A DNA stretch of 64,000 nt from Tenodera sinensis (GCA_030765045.1 CM060962.1:267461330-267525329), one strand, 5' to 3'. Shown: positions 10,085-20,231, counted from the first letter of the stretch. Notes: generated by a model not told the origin, from the sequence alone. Made by a program: numbers and translations.

Positions 10085-10312
10085 CATACCTTAATGTCAG
10101 GTGTAACGATAAATGTTCTTAGTTGTGATTCACTTACGTCAGAACCAAATTTTCCGCATATTTCTTTTAAAGCCGGTTTCCTTTTTTAATCCTTTCCGAC
10201 AAGCGATAATTTTCTTTTAAGATTTCGACGAAACCCACTTGAGATTCATCCTCGACTTCCTCGAGCTGGTCACGGTAATGTTTAAACTTTAAATGTTTGT
10301 CTTCTCACTGCA
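10085..10312 (-). pseudogene. Unidentified decayed coding segment (about 75 residues in two frames)
   Basis: Read on the minus strand, one frame gives EDKHLKFKHYRDQLEEVEDE, then SQVGFVEILKENYRLSERIKK. After a one-base shift the next frame continues KPALKEICGKFGSDVSESQLRTFIVTPDIKV. The mixed charged/hydrophobic make-up and the smooth continuation across one missing base look like true former coding sequence. An AAG|GTATGT splice-donor-like site lies at the downstream end near 10085-10091. I do not recognise the family. It could be a host exon, a pseudogene or transposon ORF material. Confidence 0.35.
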
Positions 10313-10629
10313 CGGTCACGTGGTCACTGAGTGCATCGGTTGTTTGTTTATGCAGCTGCGAGTTGGCGATAAGAGAAGCGGAGTAAATTGCTAGTACCGT
10401 GGAGAAAATGCTCTGCAGACGTAAACAGTTTTCTTGATACCAAAAAGAGCTCTTGCAAAATAGTTTACTACCCGGGACAAATAGCTTTGCATTTGTTTAT
10501 CCGTGACCAAAGGAGGAACTACGCTACGCTTGTTGTGAGTAAAGGTTACAGGCTGCGCATTATGACGGGCGAGTGCCATTATACATAATGCAGTGTCTTA
10601 TCACATAGAGGGTGTCCCGACTAACAATG
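10313..10629. other. Unassigned spacer
   Basis: Short overlapping open frames on both strands at 10388-10588 show no domain. An AGGGTGTCCCG at 10608-10618 resembles the outer bases of mariner/DDE TIRs, but no partner was found. Confidence 0.4.
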
Positions 10630-10656
10630 TTTACTATCTCTACTATGTGAAGTAAA

Positions 10657-11178
10657 AAAGGTAAAGGTAAAGGGTACAGACAGAAGGGAACACCTCGCTC
10701 ACGTCGACCTACACAGATCTATTGTGGCTACTACCCCCCAGGAGGCAAGAATGAAACGAGGGAACCGAAGGTGCCACACGTGTCGCAGCTAGACAGGTCA
10801 CAGAGACGCGTGGAAGTCCCTAACAAGTGCTGAGATCTCTTCATCCCGGCGCCAGGCCCCGCCGAGCAGTCATCACACAGCAAGCACTGAGCGCCCCCCT
10901 CCCCGCAATGGAGGACAAGGGCCTTCAAACGCCACCTAGCGCCAAGAACATCAGCTACCATGCGCAGTCAACCACGTCATCTGCCCGGCACCGCCAACAC
11001 TACTGAAGGGAAATGATGGAAAGGAAACCGTGGTATGAAATAATGCATCCCAGCAGTCGCCTAAATGACATGGGAAAACCACGGAAAAACCCATGTCGGA
11101 GTGCGTGGCCACGAGGATCGAACCCGCGAACTCCCGAATACGTGCCATAGACGTTACCGCCTGAGCCATCCCGCTCGG
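10657..11178 (-). mobile_element. SINE-C, copy 1, inserted in W870 with target-site duplication
   Basis: Minus strand head CCGAGCGGGATGGCTCAGGC, then GGTAACGTCTATGGC and the B box GGTTCGATCCTCG. The body has CATGGGTTTTTCCGTGG, TTTTCCCATGTCATTTAGGCG and CTGCTGGGATGC. The 3' end is a short CTTTACC-type repeat at 10657-10675. The flanks TATGTGAAGTAAA (10644-10656) and TACGTGAAGTAAA (11179-11191) agree at 12 of 13 bases. The GC-rich distal part (10680-10950) is not seen in the other copies and may be a second fused sequence. Confidence 0.8.
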
Positions 11179-11260
11179 TACGTGAAGTAAAGCAGAGGAA
11201 GTATTGTATTCCACCCAAAAACTCGATGGTCAAGATTTCACCGGAAATATATGTTCTGGG

Positions 11261-11323
<63 letters not shown>
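11261..11323. repeat. Poly(A), 63 bp
   Basis: Uninterrupted A run inside a W870 copy. The poly-lysine open frames in all three plus frames here are artefacts of it. Confidence 0.97.
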
Positions 11324-11326
<3 letters not shown>

Positions 11327-11333
11327 GAAAACG

Positions 11334-11416
11334 GTCCGCGCGCGCGCGCGTGTGTTTATATATGTGTGTGTGTGTGTGCACGCGCGTGCTGGCGCGCCTG
11401 TGTATGTGTGTCTGTC
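11334..11416. repeat. (CG)n/(GT)n compound microsatellite
   Basis: CGCGCGCGCG is followed by GT-rich repeats with interruptions, at the GT-rich position of the W870 unit. Confidence 0.85.
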
Positions 11417-11559
11417 AGACTTCAGACAGCATAACTCAAAAACGAAAGTTGGTTAAAAACCAAAGTTGGTATCTAAGTTTAACTTCTTTCAAGGATGCGA
11501 CACGAAGATTTTGAAGAAAATTTCTCCACCCTATATCCGGGAAGAATTAAGTAAATTAT

Positions 11560-12260
11560 ATAATTGAATAATGAGAATGTGATAAACCAGGAAGTAAAAC
11601 AAGAGTGTCTATCACTCACTCTTTTTAATGTATTCACTGACAAGTTGTCAGGAAATGGCAACTGACTTTAAATAATCTTATTACTAAAATCCCTCTAGAT
11701 AAACTTATATTTGTTGACGACCAGGTTATAATGGCTTCCCCAGAGAACGATATACTAGATCCATTTTTAAACTAAGCAGGATTGCAGAAAACTACAACCT
11801 AGAAGTTTCTTCAATTTCTTCACTATTTATGGGGCACCCTGAAAGGAACATTGGGAAAGGAAATATAAAATTTTATAAATTATTGGCTCTGCCTACATTT
11901 TGAAAGGCTACTCTTGAGTAAACTAACACTTCAAAGATTAAAAGTTGCAGAAATGAAATCATTTACGATTTTTGGCAAGATAGACATTAATGGGCAAAAA
12001 ACGAAGTGAAGATATTCATAAAGAACTGAAAATATTCAGTCTTGCAGATAAAATAGAAGAGTGTAGGTGACAATGGTATGAACATGTCTGTAGAATGGAT
12101 TCCAATAGAATGGGCTGGAAAAGTTTGAATTAGAGACCGAGAAGTGGGAAAAGAGGCCAGGAACGTCCACGCAAGAGATGGATACAGTAGTTGTAATAAT
12201 TGCAGCCGGAACAGACCAACAGGTTCAATCCCTGAAAGTAGAAGAAGATAAAAATTGAAG
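11560..12260 (+). pseudogene. LINE reverse transcriptase C-terminal half, badly decayed
   Basis: Fragments in several frames follow the order of an RTE/CR1-like polymerase. VKQECLSLTLFNVFTDKL (about 11590-11645) resembles the QGCPLSPLLFNIY box. FVDDQVIMASPENDI (about 11710-11750) is the YADD box region with the catalytic aspartates. A C-terminal WYEHVCRMDSNRM...GKRGQERPRKRW block (about 12070-12185) matches the usual end of such ORF2 proteins. Many stops and shifts. It abuts the truncated W870 copy at 11520. Confidence 0.65.
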
Positions 12261-12728
12261 AATCCAAGGAGAATTAGGAACAGCAGTTGTGTAGAATAAA
12301 TAATGAAAGAATACCATTGATGATACAAAAGTATAAACCAGTTGAACTCCAGAGGAATGGATTCGAATAAAAGAAGAAGGAATAGGCAATGACTAATCCA
12401 TGCAGTGAAGATGAAAAAATGTATTTATCCAACATTTTGGACACACACATGTGCACATGTGGATCTTTTTGTAACACTACGTTTAGATAACATGTTTACC
12501 TCAAAACATATATTTATTACGAACTCTAGATATAGTATCTGAATGCAATATAATATATACAAGATATATGACAGAGCTAGAGTAGTAAGGAATACGAAAT
12601 TTGATATAATTCCCAGTCTTGCTTACATGTATAGTAAATAACTGTGTGACAAGCCACCTCCACCACATCCTTGCTTTCCTGATAGCACACTTGCTTGCAG
12701 GAGGAAGAGAGTAACAGCGACATATCAC

Positions 12729-12730
<2 letters not shown>
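12261..12730. other. Unassigned; follows the LINE remnant
   Basis: AT-rich. It may include the 3' untranslated end of the LINE (GAAGAAGATAAAAATTGAAG at 12241-12260). No feature beyond that. Confidence 0.4.

Positions 12731-12809
<79 letters not shown>
12731..12809. repeat. (CT)n microsatellite, about 79 bp
   Basis: Near-perfect CT run. The RE-repeat open frames on the minus strand are its translation. Confidence 0.97.
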
Positions 12810-12812
<3 letters not shown>

Positions 12813-14025
12813 CATACATGTTTGCACATCTCCCTACAGTTGAACTCTGAATGGCTAACTCAGTACTACTTTCTCTTTCTCTCCTTCCCTCTCCCTATCT
12901 CTCTCTGTCACACACACTGACGCTCCACTGTTACGCCTACTGTTCCACCCAGCACTGTCGACCAACTTTGCGGTAGTGAAAACAATGATTCCCGCATTAA
13001 GCGGTCGGTTGTCTGGACGACCGACAGAGCTTCCGAACCTCTTTTTGAGAGCTCAAATGTCAAATTACAACAGTACCGCAGAGTGGGCGATTTTCACAAT
13101 CTAGCTGGACAAAATTTCATTCTTTCAGGCTTCACTAGCAAACTTTTTCATAGTCGTACAAAACAAATATTCTATGCACCTACTACAAAAAGAACATAAT
13201 ACACCATACAGGCAAAACATCACTGCTAATTAAATGTTTTATTTGTGATTTTAATTTTGCACACGAAATGAGGTTGAATTTAAAAAAAATCTCCTCTCAC
13301 AAAAACTTATTCCTATATCTCCTTCATGTTATTCATTTGCAGAAATTATGTGTCGTAATTTCACAAGAGGATTTCATGAGACTATTCCACTCATACGTGA
13401 CTTGGTTGAAATCAACTAATCATGTGCATAATAATTTGAAATTTCAACCAATGGAGCCTTCATTCGCAAAAAAATTATCACATTTCATTATAATCTCCTC
13501 TGCCTTTCTTATGTTATGATCAGGTTAGAGAATCTGCCTCAAGCATGGGCACGAGAGGAGAGGTAGTGGTTGAACTTGCCTCACTAACCCCACATTCTGT
13601 TGCCGAGTGACACAGGTTGTTTCATACAACACTTGCAGTGATAACTTCGCTCCACCTGCTCGGTAGTAGATAATAATTTCTGCACTGTTATTAACTATTT
13701 TGTTTACATTAAACATATTTTGCATACAATAATTATTACAGCCATCTAACTTGTGGTTAGGCAAGTTACATAATCTTCATTTATCTTATGCACGTAATAT
13801 TCTTACATTGCCTTATGATTTACATATTAAATTGTTTCTTTCACAATAAATAAAGCAGTAAAGTTCCATTGTTATTTAACCTTAAAATATTCTAAAACTA
13901 TTTGATCAACATGAACTGTTTCGTTTTAAACTTAATATTGTGTTCAAATTCTAAAACACGAAATACAATACTTTATATTAAATAAACTAATAAGGAACTA
14001 AACCTATTCTAGTGACTGTATGAGT
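12810..14025. other. No recognisable gene or element
   Basis: Mostly AT-rich sequence. Open frames at 13268-13519 (plus) and 13525-13764 (minus) lack recognisable motifs. A CT-rich decayed tract lies at 12868-12910. Confidence 0.5.
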
Positions 14026-14029
14026 AAAC

Positions 14030-14472
14030 TTGCTACCTTCCAACATATATGTGGATAGAACCTTAAGGGGAAAGACAAGGAAAGAGACACAGATAAAGTT
14101 TTATAAAGTGTCCGCATTGCCGGTTCTACTGTATGGTTCGGAGACTTGGACATTGAAAAGAAAAGATATAAAAAATTGCAAGCTGCGGAAAGGAAATTCC
14201 TTAGATCTGTTAAAGGTTGTGCCAGATTAGATAGATTCAGAAATGAAGACATACGAAATGAATTAAATGTACCCTCAATTGAAGAGGAAATATGTCAATA
14301 TGAAGAACAGTAGGCTCAAGATGTATACCGAATGGATTCAAACCGTTTTCCAAAACAAATTCTGGATTATAGACCGAGGGGAAGAAGAGACCCGGGACGA
14401 ACTAGGAAACTATGGAAGAAGAAGAAGAAGAAGAAGAAGAAGAAGAAGAAGAAGAAGAAGAAGAAGAAGAAA
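14030..14472 (+). pseudogene. LINE ORF2 C-terminus with (AAG)n tail
   Basis: 14030-14230 encodes VDRTLRGKTRKETQIKFYKV, then SALPVLLYGSETWTLKRKD, the hallmark LYGSE(T/C)W box downstream of the polymerase in RTE/CR1-like LINEs. About 14320-14415, in another frame, holds YTEWIQTVFQNKFWIIDRGEEETRDE; a shifted frame gives the standard RMDSNRFPKQILDYRPRGRRDPGR end. The coding sequence runs straight into (AAG)n at 14415-14472, so the trinucleotide array is the retrotransposon's own tail. Broken by frameshifts and 5' truncated. Confidence 0.75.
14415..14472. repeat. (AAG)n, about 58 bp
   Basis: Perfect trinucleotide run forming the 3' tail of the LINE fragment at 14030-14415. Confidence 0.95.
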
Positions 14473-14543
14473 CTAAACCCCTAAAATGTGGAATCATATC
14501 GTCCCCTTTATATGTTTACAAGTAAGAGTATTCATTAAGTACC

Positions 14544-14581
14544 ACATCAAGACCATAGCAGCACCGCTATGGTCTTGATGT
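14544..14581. repeat. Perfect 16-bp inverted repeat with 6-nt loop
   Basis: Arms ACATCAAGACCATAGC (14544-14559) and its exact complement at 14566-14581, with loop AGCACC. It sits exactly where the minus-strand LINE reading frame breaks off, so the second arm copies the end of the element in reverse. Confidence 0.95.
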
Positions 14582-15059
14582 TTCCCTGGAAACCCAGGGA
14601 AACCATCTCGGCCACACGCAGCAACTGCATGGTCGTAGAATGACCCCGACGAAAACCAAACTGGTGATACGGTAGGAGTTACCTGTCCTCAAAAAGAGGT
14701 ATTAGGTGGGCAAGGAGCAACCGCTCAAAAACTTTTGAGACGATTGGGAGAATGCTGATGGAGCGGTAGTTGTTAGGAAAGACTGGGTTCTTGCTCGGTT
14801 TCAATATACACACCACCCTCGCCTCCTTCCAGAAAACCGGAAAGTAACGAAGACGGAGGCATGCATTGAAGATCCGGGTCAAGCGGATCACAGCCTTTTT
14901 GGGTAGGTGCTGGAGCATGAGCGCCGTGACGCCGTCATGTCCAGGGGATTTGTTGGGATTCAGACTTTGGTGTCGGAACCTGAACAGCAAGTTAGAGGAG
15001 TGATGGCGGGTGGAATGAGGCGAGAACGTGAGTGACCCAGTTGAGCCGATTTTGCCCAT
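14544..15059 (-). pseudogene. Jockey-like LINE reverse transcriptase, fingers and start of palm
   Basis: Frame 15059 to 14679 encodes NPNKSPGHDGVTALMLQHLP, then KKAVIRLTRIFNACLRLRYFPVFWKEARVVCILKPSKNP and NNYRSISILPIVSKVFERLLL: RT motifs 0 to 1. After a single in-frame TAA the same frame continues LLPYHQFGFRRGHSTMQLLRV, the QFGFR...ST motif 2 region, then stops at KTIAVLL, where the catalytic LDVSKAFD box should start. The element is cut there by the hairpin at 14544-14581. Compared with a usual ORF2 of about 900 residues, only about 170 remain. Confidence 0.85.
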
Positions 15060-15409
15060 GTCTGGTCTAGCTGCACTGTGCTACAGGTGCGCAACAGCTG
15101 GCCTAATTTAACACAACAGAGCCGCTATTCAAATGTCAAATACGGCTGACACTCACTTCGGTGAAGTATTATATCTAATGCTGAAATATATAGATCAAAT
15201 AGTTTGAAGAGGAAAATCTCAAAACGCAGAATAAAATAGGAAATATGTTTGGAATCAACTTGTCATATTTTGTATTGAACGAAATTTTAAATGAACAGCA
15301 GATACTCCAACTTTTGATGTTGCCAATATCTTAAAAGATTAGAGCATCAATATGAGAATCTTGCAGGCTGGACGCTGATGTATATATGCGTGGTACGTGT
15401 TTCTTTTCA
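15060..15409. other. Unassigned AT-rich spacer
   Basis: No gene or element recognised. The first 60 bases may be upstream LINE sequence. Confidence 0.4.
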
Positions 15410-15650
15410 CGGGGTGCACTCAGCCTCGTTAGGTCCCGGGGGACCAATTGACGAGCTACTTGATGGAGAAGTAGCGGCCCCAGGTCGAGAAGACCGCATA
15501 ACTGGCCGGCAGGGCTCGGGGCGCTGACCACGTCCCACCCTCCAGTACTGCACCTCACCAATGACGCCTGTAGGGGCAGAGGTGGGGGACGCAGCGGCTG
15601 GGCGGTAGGCCTTGGCCCTTCGTGGGCTGTCGCGCGGGGTTTACAGTTTT
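15410..15650 (+). mobile_element. SINE-A, copy 3 (5' truncated)
   Basis: Starts inside the body at GGGGTGCACTCAGCC without the tRNA-like head, and ends CGTGGGCTGTCGCGCGGGGTTT. It is close to copy 2 (9265-9592), which suggests a recent common source. Loss of the 5' head is usual for incomplete reverse transcription. Confidence 0.85.
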
Positions 15651-15789
15651 TACAGTTACGTTTTCTTTTAAATAACATTTCATAGGCTATATCATCAGTT
15701 AATTCGTGAAATAGTCTTAATAAATGCAACTGGTGACAGTCAAATTATCTAGCTGAATTGATTATCACTCATGGCATTATTTTTACCTT

Positions 15790-16636
15790 CTTCACTACAT
15801 ATAGTAAAGCAGAGGAAGTGTTCCACCCAAAAATTTGATGTCGAGATTTCACCGGAAATATATGTTTTGAGGCCCCTGAATAAAGAAAAAAGCATTTTTA
15901 GAAAAAGAGCCGTGTATATCTGTGTGTCTGTCAGCCTGTGGACAGCATAACTCAAAAACGAAAAGTCGGTTACAAACCAAAGTTGGTGTTCAAGTTTAGT
16001 GTCTTTCAAGGGTGCCACACAAAGATTTTGAAGAAAATTCCTCTACGCTAAACTACCCTTTACATGGAAAATTGTTCGAACATTTTGATTTTCTTGAAAA
16101 TGGCTCTAACGACTTTGATTAAAGTGCCATATGTTTAAGATATTTTTATGACAAATGAAATGTATTTCTGGAATTTTCTGGCTATAGCCCATGAAGTCCT
16201 ATTTACTCTGGATGACTTTTGCATAACTGTAAACCGTAAGAGATAGACCAAATCTTACCAAAGAAAAATGTAGATCTCAGTAAAACATACAATTTATGTC
16301 GAAATATTTTTTTTTGTAGAGTGAACCATTTCGGAGATATCCCTTGTTATTTGTGTAAATATTAGAGAACTTATACTTTTGTCAAATGAAACATCGTTAT
16401 TCATTTCTTTATATGCTAGCCGTGCAAAGAGAACGGAGTTTGAAAGCTTTAAAAGATTTGACTATCGCTGAAAGCCTACTGCATTCCCATATTCCTCTTG
16501 CACTTACAAGAAAACTATAAGATAATTTGTACAAATGTTTATCTCAACGAACACAAAGAAGATACAGAAATAAGATTTTGTAAGAATGTTTAGTACAAGA
16601 GTAGAGAAAGTCATGTGAGTGTAACACATCAGATTT
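15790..16636 (+). mobile_element. W870 repeat, near full-length copy
   Basis: From TTTTTACCTTCTTCACTACA to AGAGTAGAGAAAGTCATGTGAGTG and CACATCAG, with all internal blocks in order. The GT-rich segment is short here (15910-15930). Confidence 0.85.
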
Positions 16637-16749
16637 TCATTATTAAGTGAGAAGTTCCCTCAGTACAGAGGTTTGCCTCCAACAAAACAATACGCAAATG
16701 TAATTCAATTACATAACAATATAACAAAAGTAATTTTGTAGATTAAATA

Positions 16750-16885
16750 CTACCATACAGAGCTCGTCACTGTTTTTGTATGATACAACGCCACTTATTT
16801 CTGCCATGTACATCTTCTTCAGCTGCGGCAAATCTCTCCATGTAATACCAGGTCGTCCTCGTCTGTTCCTCTTAATTTACTCGTG
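16750..16885 (-). pseudogene. LINE ORF2 extreme C-terminus
   Basis: The minus strand encodes KRNRRGRPGITWRDLPQLKK, then MYMAEISGVVSYKN, matching the GRP..W...D......A..R..W end of many non-LTR ORF2 proteins. Only about 40 residues are left; no tail was identified. Confidence 0.5.
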
Positions 16886-17053
16886 GCGTTACTTAGAATA
16901 ATTTTGCGAAAAATTATGAAGTGTGAAAACTTTGAGTGGTATTTATTTAGAGTATTCCGCGAAATAATTAATAATTCAGTTATTTAATACTATTTAATAT
17001 TAATAGTGATTTAAAAGTAAATAGCTAACAACTTACAGCAACATACATTCATT

Positions 17054-17275
17054 TTAATTAAGATTTATTTTCACAGTTGGCATTACGACTGATCCAGTAG
17101 GCTGTGAGAAAAACAATAACCTGATCTTCTCCATATTTTTCGACTTCGTCTCTTTGGTTAAAATATCAACATCCTGACTAGAATATTCGCCAAATCTTTT
17201 GTCTGCCAGTTTTGATGGTCCCCTAATTGTTTTTACTGCGCATAGATACTTCAGATGTTTAGAAACATAAGATGT
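17054..17275 (-). other. Unidentified open frame, 73 residues, possible former exon
   Basis: Minus-strand frame without internal stop: TSYVSKHLKYLCAVKTIRGP, then SKLADKRFGEYSSQDVDILT, KETKSKNMEKIRLLFFSQPT and GSVVMPTVKINLN. It begins right behind a TAG preceded by a pyrimidine-rich tract (CCTCCTTTTGTTTCC...CTAG), which could be a 3' splice site. Base and residue make-up look coding. No family recognised; a transposon fragment is as likely as a host exon. Confidence 0.2.
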
Positions 17276-17384
17276 CTAGGTTGGCGGAAACAAAAGGAGG
17301 AGGTGATATAACAAAGCGATGATACCACGACCCAGAGGTGATAATTCGGCATAAGCGGAATAATCTTGTAAAAAATTCTCTTGT

Positions 17385-17841
17385 AAGTGCAAGGGGAATA
17401 TAGGACTACAGCAGGCTTTAAGAGATAGTCAAATCTTTTAAGTGCTGGTCGCTATGTGACGGCTTTGAAGTTTCGTTCTCTTTCCATGGCCAAGAGATAA
17501 AAACATGAACAACGACTTCCCATTTGAGAAAAGTATAAGTTTTGGAAAATTTAGACAAATAACAAGGAATATCTCCGAAATGGTTCACTTCACAAAAATA
17601 TGTATTACGTGTTTTAAAGACAACTACATATTTTCAGCATAAGATAAGTCCCGTCTATCTCTTGCGGTTTACCAGTTATGCAAAAGTCATCCAGAATGTA
17701 GAGGACATCCCCATAAAATTCAATAGAGACATGTTATTTGTCACAAAAATATCTTAAAATATGACACTTGAATCAGAGCGGTCTTTTGATAAAATAAAGA
17801 TATTCGAAAAATGTCCCATGTAAAGGTAGGTTAGGGTTGTG

Positions 17842-17884
<43 letters not shown>

Positions 17885-18065
17885 TTCTTAAGTTCTTTTG
17901 AGTTATAGTTTTCACAAAGACATATGCATACAAACGGACGTTTTTTAAAACTGCTGTTTCTAAATTCAGTGGGTCCCAAAACATGTAGTTCCAGCAAAAT
18001 CTCGACATCGAATTTTTGGGTGGAATGTGATACTTCCCCTATTTACTATACGTAGGAGAGAAAGT
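17385..18065 (-). mobile_element. W870 repeat, minus-strand copy lacking its last 150 bp
   Basis: Ordered minus-strand blocks run from GTGCAAGGGGAATATAGG to CCCAAAAATTCGATGTCGAGA (18000-18022) and the terminal TACTTTCTCTCC at 18054-18065 on the minus strand. It contains a 36-bp poly(T) at 17845-17880. Confidence 0.8.
17845..17880. repeat. Poly(T), 36 bp
   Basis: Uninterrupted T run inside a W870 copy. The poly-lysine frames on the minus strand are artefacts. Confidence 0.97.
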
Positions 18066-18654
18066 AAAGAAGAGTTACTTCCTAGCTGTTATCCAAAGCA
18101 AAATACCTAGATAAGAAATCACCTATATCTTACGGAATGCTTATGATCATAAAAAGTATCATAGAGAAATACTGTGGAACATGTATTCAGACAATTGCGC
18201 AGCGCCTTTCCTATTAAAGGGAAATACATTGATTTTTAATTACGGACGTCTTTTAATAGCTATCACTCCTTAGGAATAGCTCACCTGAGAGAGTTATATA
18301 TGAGTTTATCCCTGAAAACTTCAGGAGGCCTTTGCTCTTTAGGGAGTTCTTAGGATAGATTTATTTATTATTTATTTAATAGCTATGGTTCTCAGTGTTC
18401 CTTCTATGTATAGTGGGCGTGAAAGACCGCCTACTTTTACTCTGAGACCTCCTTATAAGACTTGAAGTACTTTTACGTGGCATAAATCTACGACACGAGA
18501 CCACCAGTTTTACTTCCCTTCCGAAGAAAGGGATCTTTTCGCCCAAAACGTCCAGCGCCCTCCGCTGGTTTTCAAGACACCTTCTTAGGAAGCAAAGCCT
18601 ATTAAATAACATGCAGACTTCCATATTCGCACGTCAGACCCCGGAGATACCAAG
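18066..18654. other. No recognisable gene or element
   Basis: Moderately AT-rich. A minus-strand frame at 18376-18624 has no recognisable motif. Confidence 0.5.
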
Positions 18655-18745
18655 GAATTTTCTTTATTTGAGATAAACGGCAAGAATCTAACCTGGGACC
18701 ATTGAAAGAGCAACTGAGCCACAAGGGATTCCACTATGCCCTATT
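18655..18745 (-). mobile_element. tRNA-like SINE head remnant
   Basis: Minus strand GTGGAATCCCTTGTGGCTCA, then GTTGCTCTTTCAATGG and a diverged B box CAGGTTAGATTCTTG. The order and spacing (about 40 bp between the A-box-like TGTGGCTCAGTTG and the B box) are those of a tRNA. No matching body was found. Confidence 0.4.
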
Positions 18746-19026
18746 TTGTCTAAATATCTTTTGTTAGTTTGTCTTCAATAGCAAATGCGTCATTTATTGT
18801 TTTTAAATTATGTCCACTTTTGTACTTAAAGCAGAGATCTCAGAAATGTCAAGTAGGTTTGTAAAAGCAGTTCTGTTAACATATGTAGTGTAGATTCCAG
18901 GCAAACAATTTGGCCTAAATTGAAATGCTAGGGTATTCCAGGAAAACAAAACGTTTAGCTTTAATACATTTAAGAGGTTACACATTTTATTTATAAAACA
19001 CTTCACTTACAAAATTGACGCTTACT

Positions 19027-19221
19027 TTATGTCGCCAAATAATCACCTTCGTTATTCAAGCATTGGCCATATTCGCCCATGAGGTTTTGAATTGTCGTGT
19101 TGTAACTCAGGGGGCGGCAAAACTGTACCAGCTGATGATATGACGTAATGCTTCCGTTAGGAGCAAAGCAGTACATACTAGTCCTCCCTTCATCAGTCAA
19201 CACGCGTTCGAACGTACACAA
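19027..19221 (-). pseudogene. Possible mariner-like transposase C-terminus
   Basis: The 64-residue minus frame ends NLMGEYGQCLNNEGDYLAT followed by a stop. This resembles the ..RY.KCL...GDYVEK end of some mariner-type transposases. No catalytic motif is retained. Evidence is a single C-terminal motif. Confidence 0.35.
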
Positions 19222-19544
19222 TCAGTAGTGTACACGGTTCTTTCGAAACAACGAAAACACAAGGTAACCTTCCCATTCCAAGAGGAGTGGGATGAACAAT
19301 ATTTTTGTTGCGCTATGGGCAAGAATGTGATATGTTTGCTGCATTCGAAAGTTTTGATTGGTGTTTACAAGTCAAATATTAAATGACATTGTCACAAAGA
19401 TCTCAAGCAAGTCACAGATATGGAATGTTAAGGTATTTTAAAATAATAATATAAAACAAATATTTGTCCGTAAATGTAATAATAACGTTTAAATATTCAT
19501 TGAAACTTCATAGTCTAGTGAAGAAGTGGAGTAGAAGGTACAAC

Positions 19545-19549
<5 letters not shown>
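19222..19549. other. Unassigned spacer
   Basis: No recognisable feature; it ends in a poly(A). Confidence 0.5.

Positions 19550-19595
<46 letters not shown>
19550..19595. repeat. Poly(A), 46 bp
   Basis: Uninterrupted A run. Confidence 0.97.
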
Positions 19596-19597
<2 letters not shown>

Positions 19598-19915
19598 TAA
19601 AGGTCATTGTGTAAAATAAGAATTAGCAACTAAAGCTGGTTTAGATTTATTTAGAGAATTTGATACGGCAAGATTTCCATCTCTCCACTCATATGCTACA
19701 TATACAGAGAGACCCAAAACATCCGAACCGCTGCTCGGTGTTTTTCCGCTGCATACACAGAAACACGATAACGCAGCTGCTGTACACAAAGTTATGTGGT
19801 TCATTTGTTTTTCTCTGCTCTGAAAGTGCAGTATTGAACTGACGCACTGTAGTGTAGTTGAGTTATTACCAGTGTGCTTTATTATTTAGTCCTGTACTTA
19901 GTCACAAAGTGTATT

Positions 19916-20231
19916 ATGGATCAGCATTTGTTTTCTACTGCACAGGGTGTATTTATTTATGATTCGTATGTGTTAACTCAGTCAGCTCGCCAAGTGAAAG
20001 TGCGATTCACAGAAAGATTTCCAGGTGATCTGCGATGTCTACCTCTGGGGTAACTTAAAGCATAAAGTGTACAAGACAAACCTACACATCCTGGAAGAAT
20101 TAAAACACAATATCCGCCTGGAGATTGCCAGCATTTCTGAACGTGAACTACGGCGAGTGATGAATAGTTCCCTAAAGAGCTGCCGAAAATGTATGGACAA
20201 CGACGGTGGCCAATTTCAACATCTCCTTTAA
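19916..20231 (+). pseudogene. Internally deleted DDE transposase (DUF4817-like N-terminus fused to DDE C-terminus)
   Basis: ATG at 19916. The first 40 codons include YVLTQSARQVKVRFTERFPG, the pattern of the N-terminal helix-turn-helix part of a family of insect mariner-related transposases. At about 20020 the frame jumps to DVYLWGNLKHKVYKTNLHIL, then EELKHNIRLEIASISERELRR, VMNSSLKSCRKCMDNDGGQF and QHLL plus stop, the family's C-terminus just after the last catalytic acid. All the catalytic core (normally about 200 residues) is gone. This fits an internal-deletion derivative that could only be mobilised in trans. The TIRs were not found. Confidence 0.65.

Larger units (their letters stand above)
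10630..11520 (+). mobile_element. W870 repeat, 5' part, split by a SINE-C
   Basis: The 5' end lies at 10630-10656 (TTACTATCTCTACTATGTGAAGTAAA) and resumes at 11179 (TACGTGAAGTAAAGCAGAGGAAGT). It then follows the family order as far as GACACGAAGATTTTGAAGAAAAT at 11499-11521, where it stops at a LINE fragment. A poly(A) of 63 bp and a CG/GT microsatellite sit at the positions where other copies have their short A-rich and GT-rich segments. Confidence 0.8.

Noticed and set aside
11204..11514. Poly-lysine frames in three reading frames
   Set aside because: Caused by a 63-bp poly(A) within a W870 copy.
12501..12827. Arg-Glu repeat frames on the minus strand
   Set aside because: Translation of a CT microsatellite with random ends.
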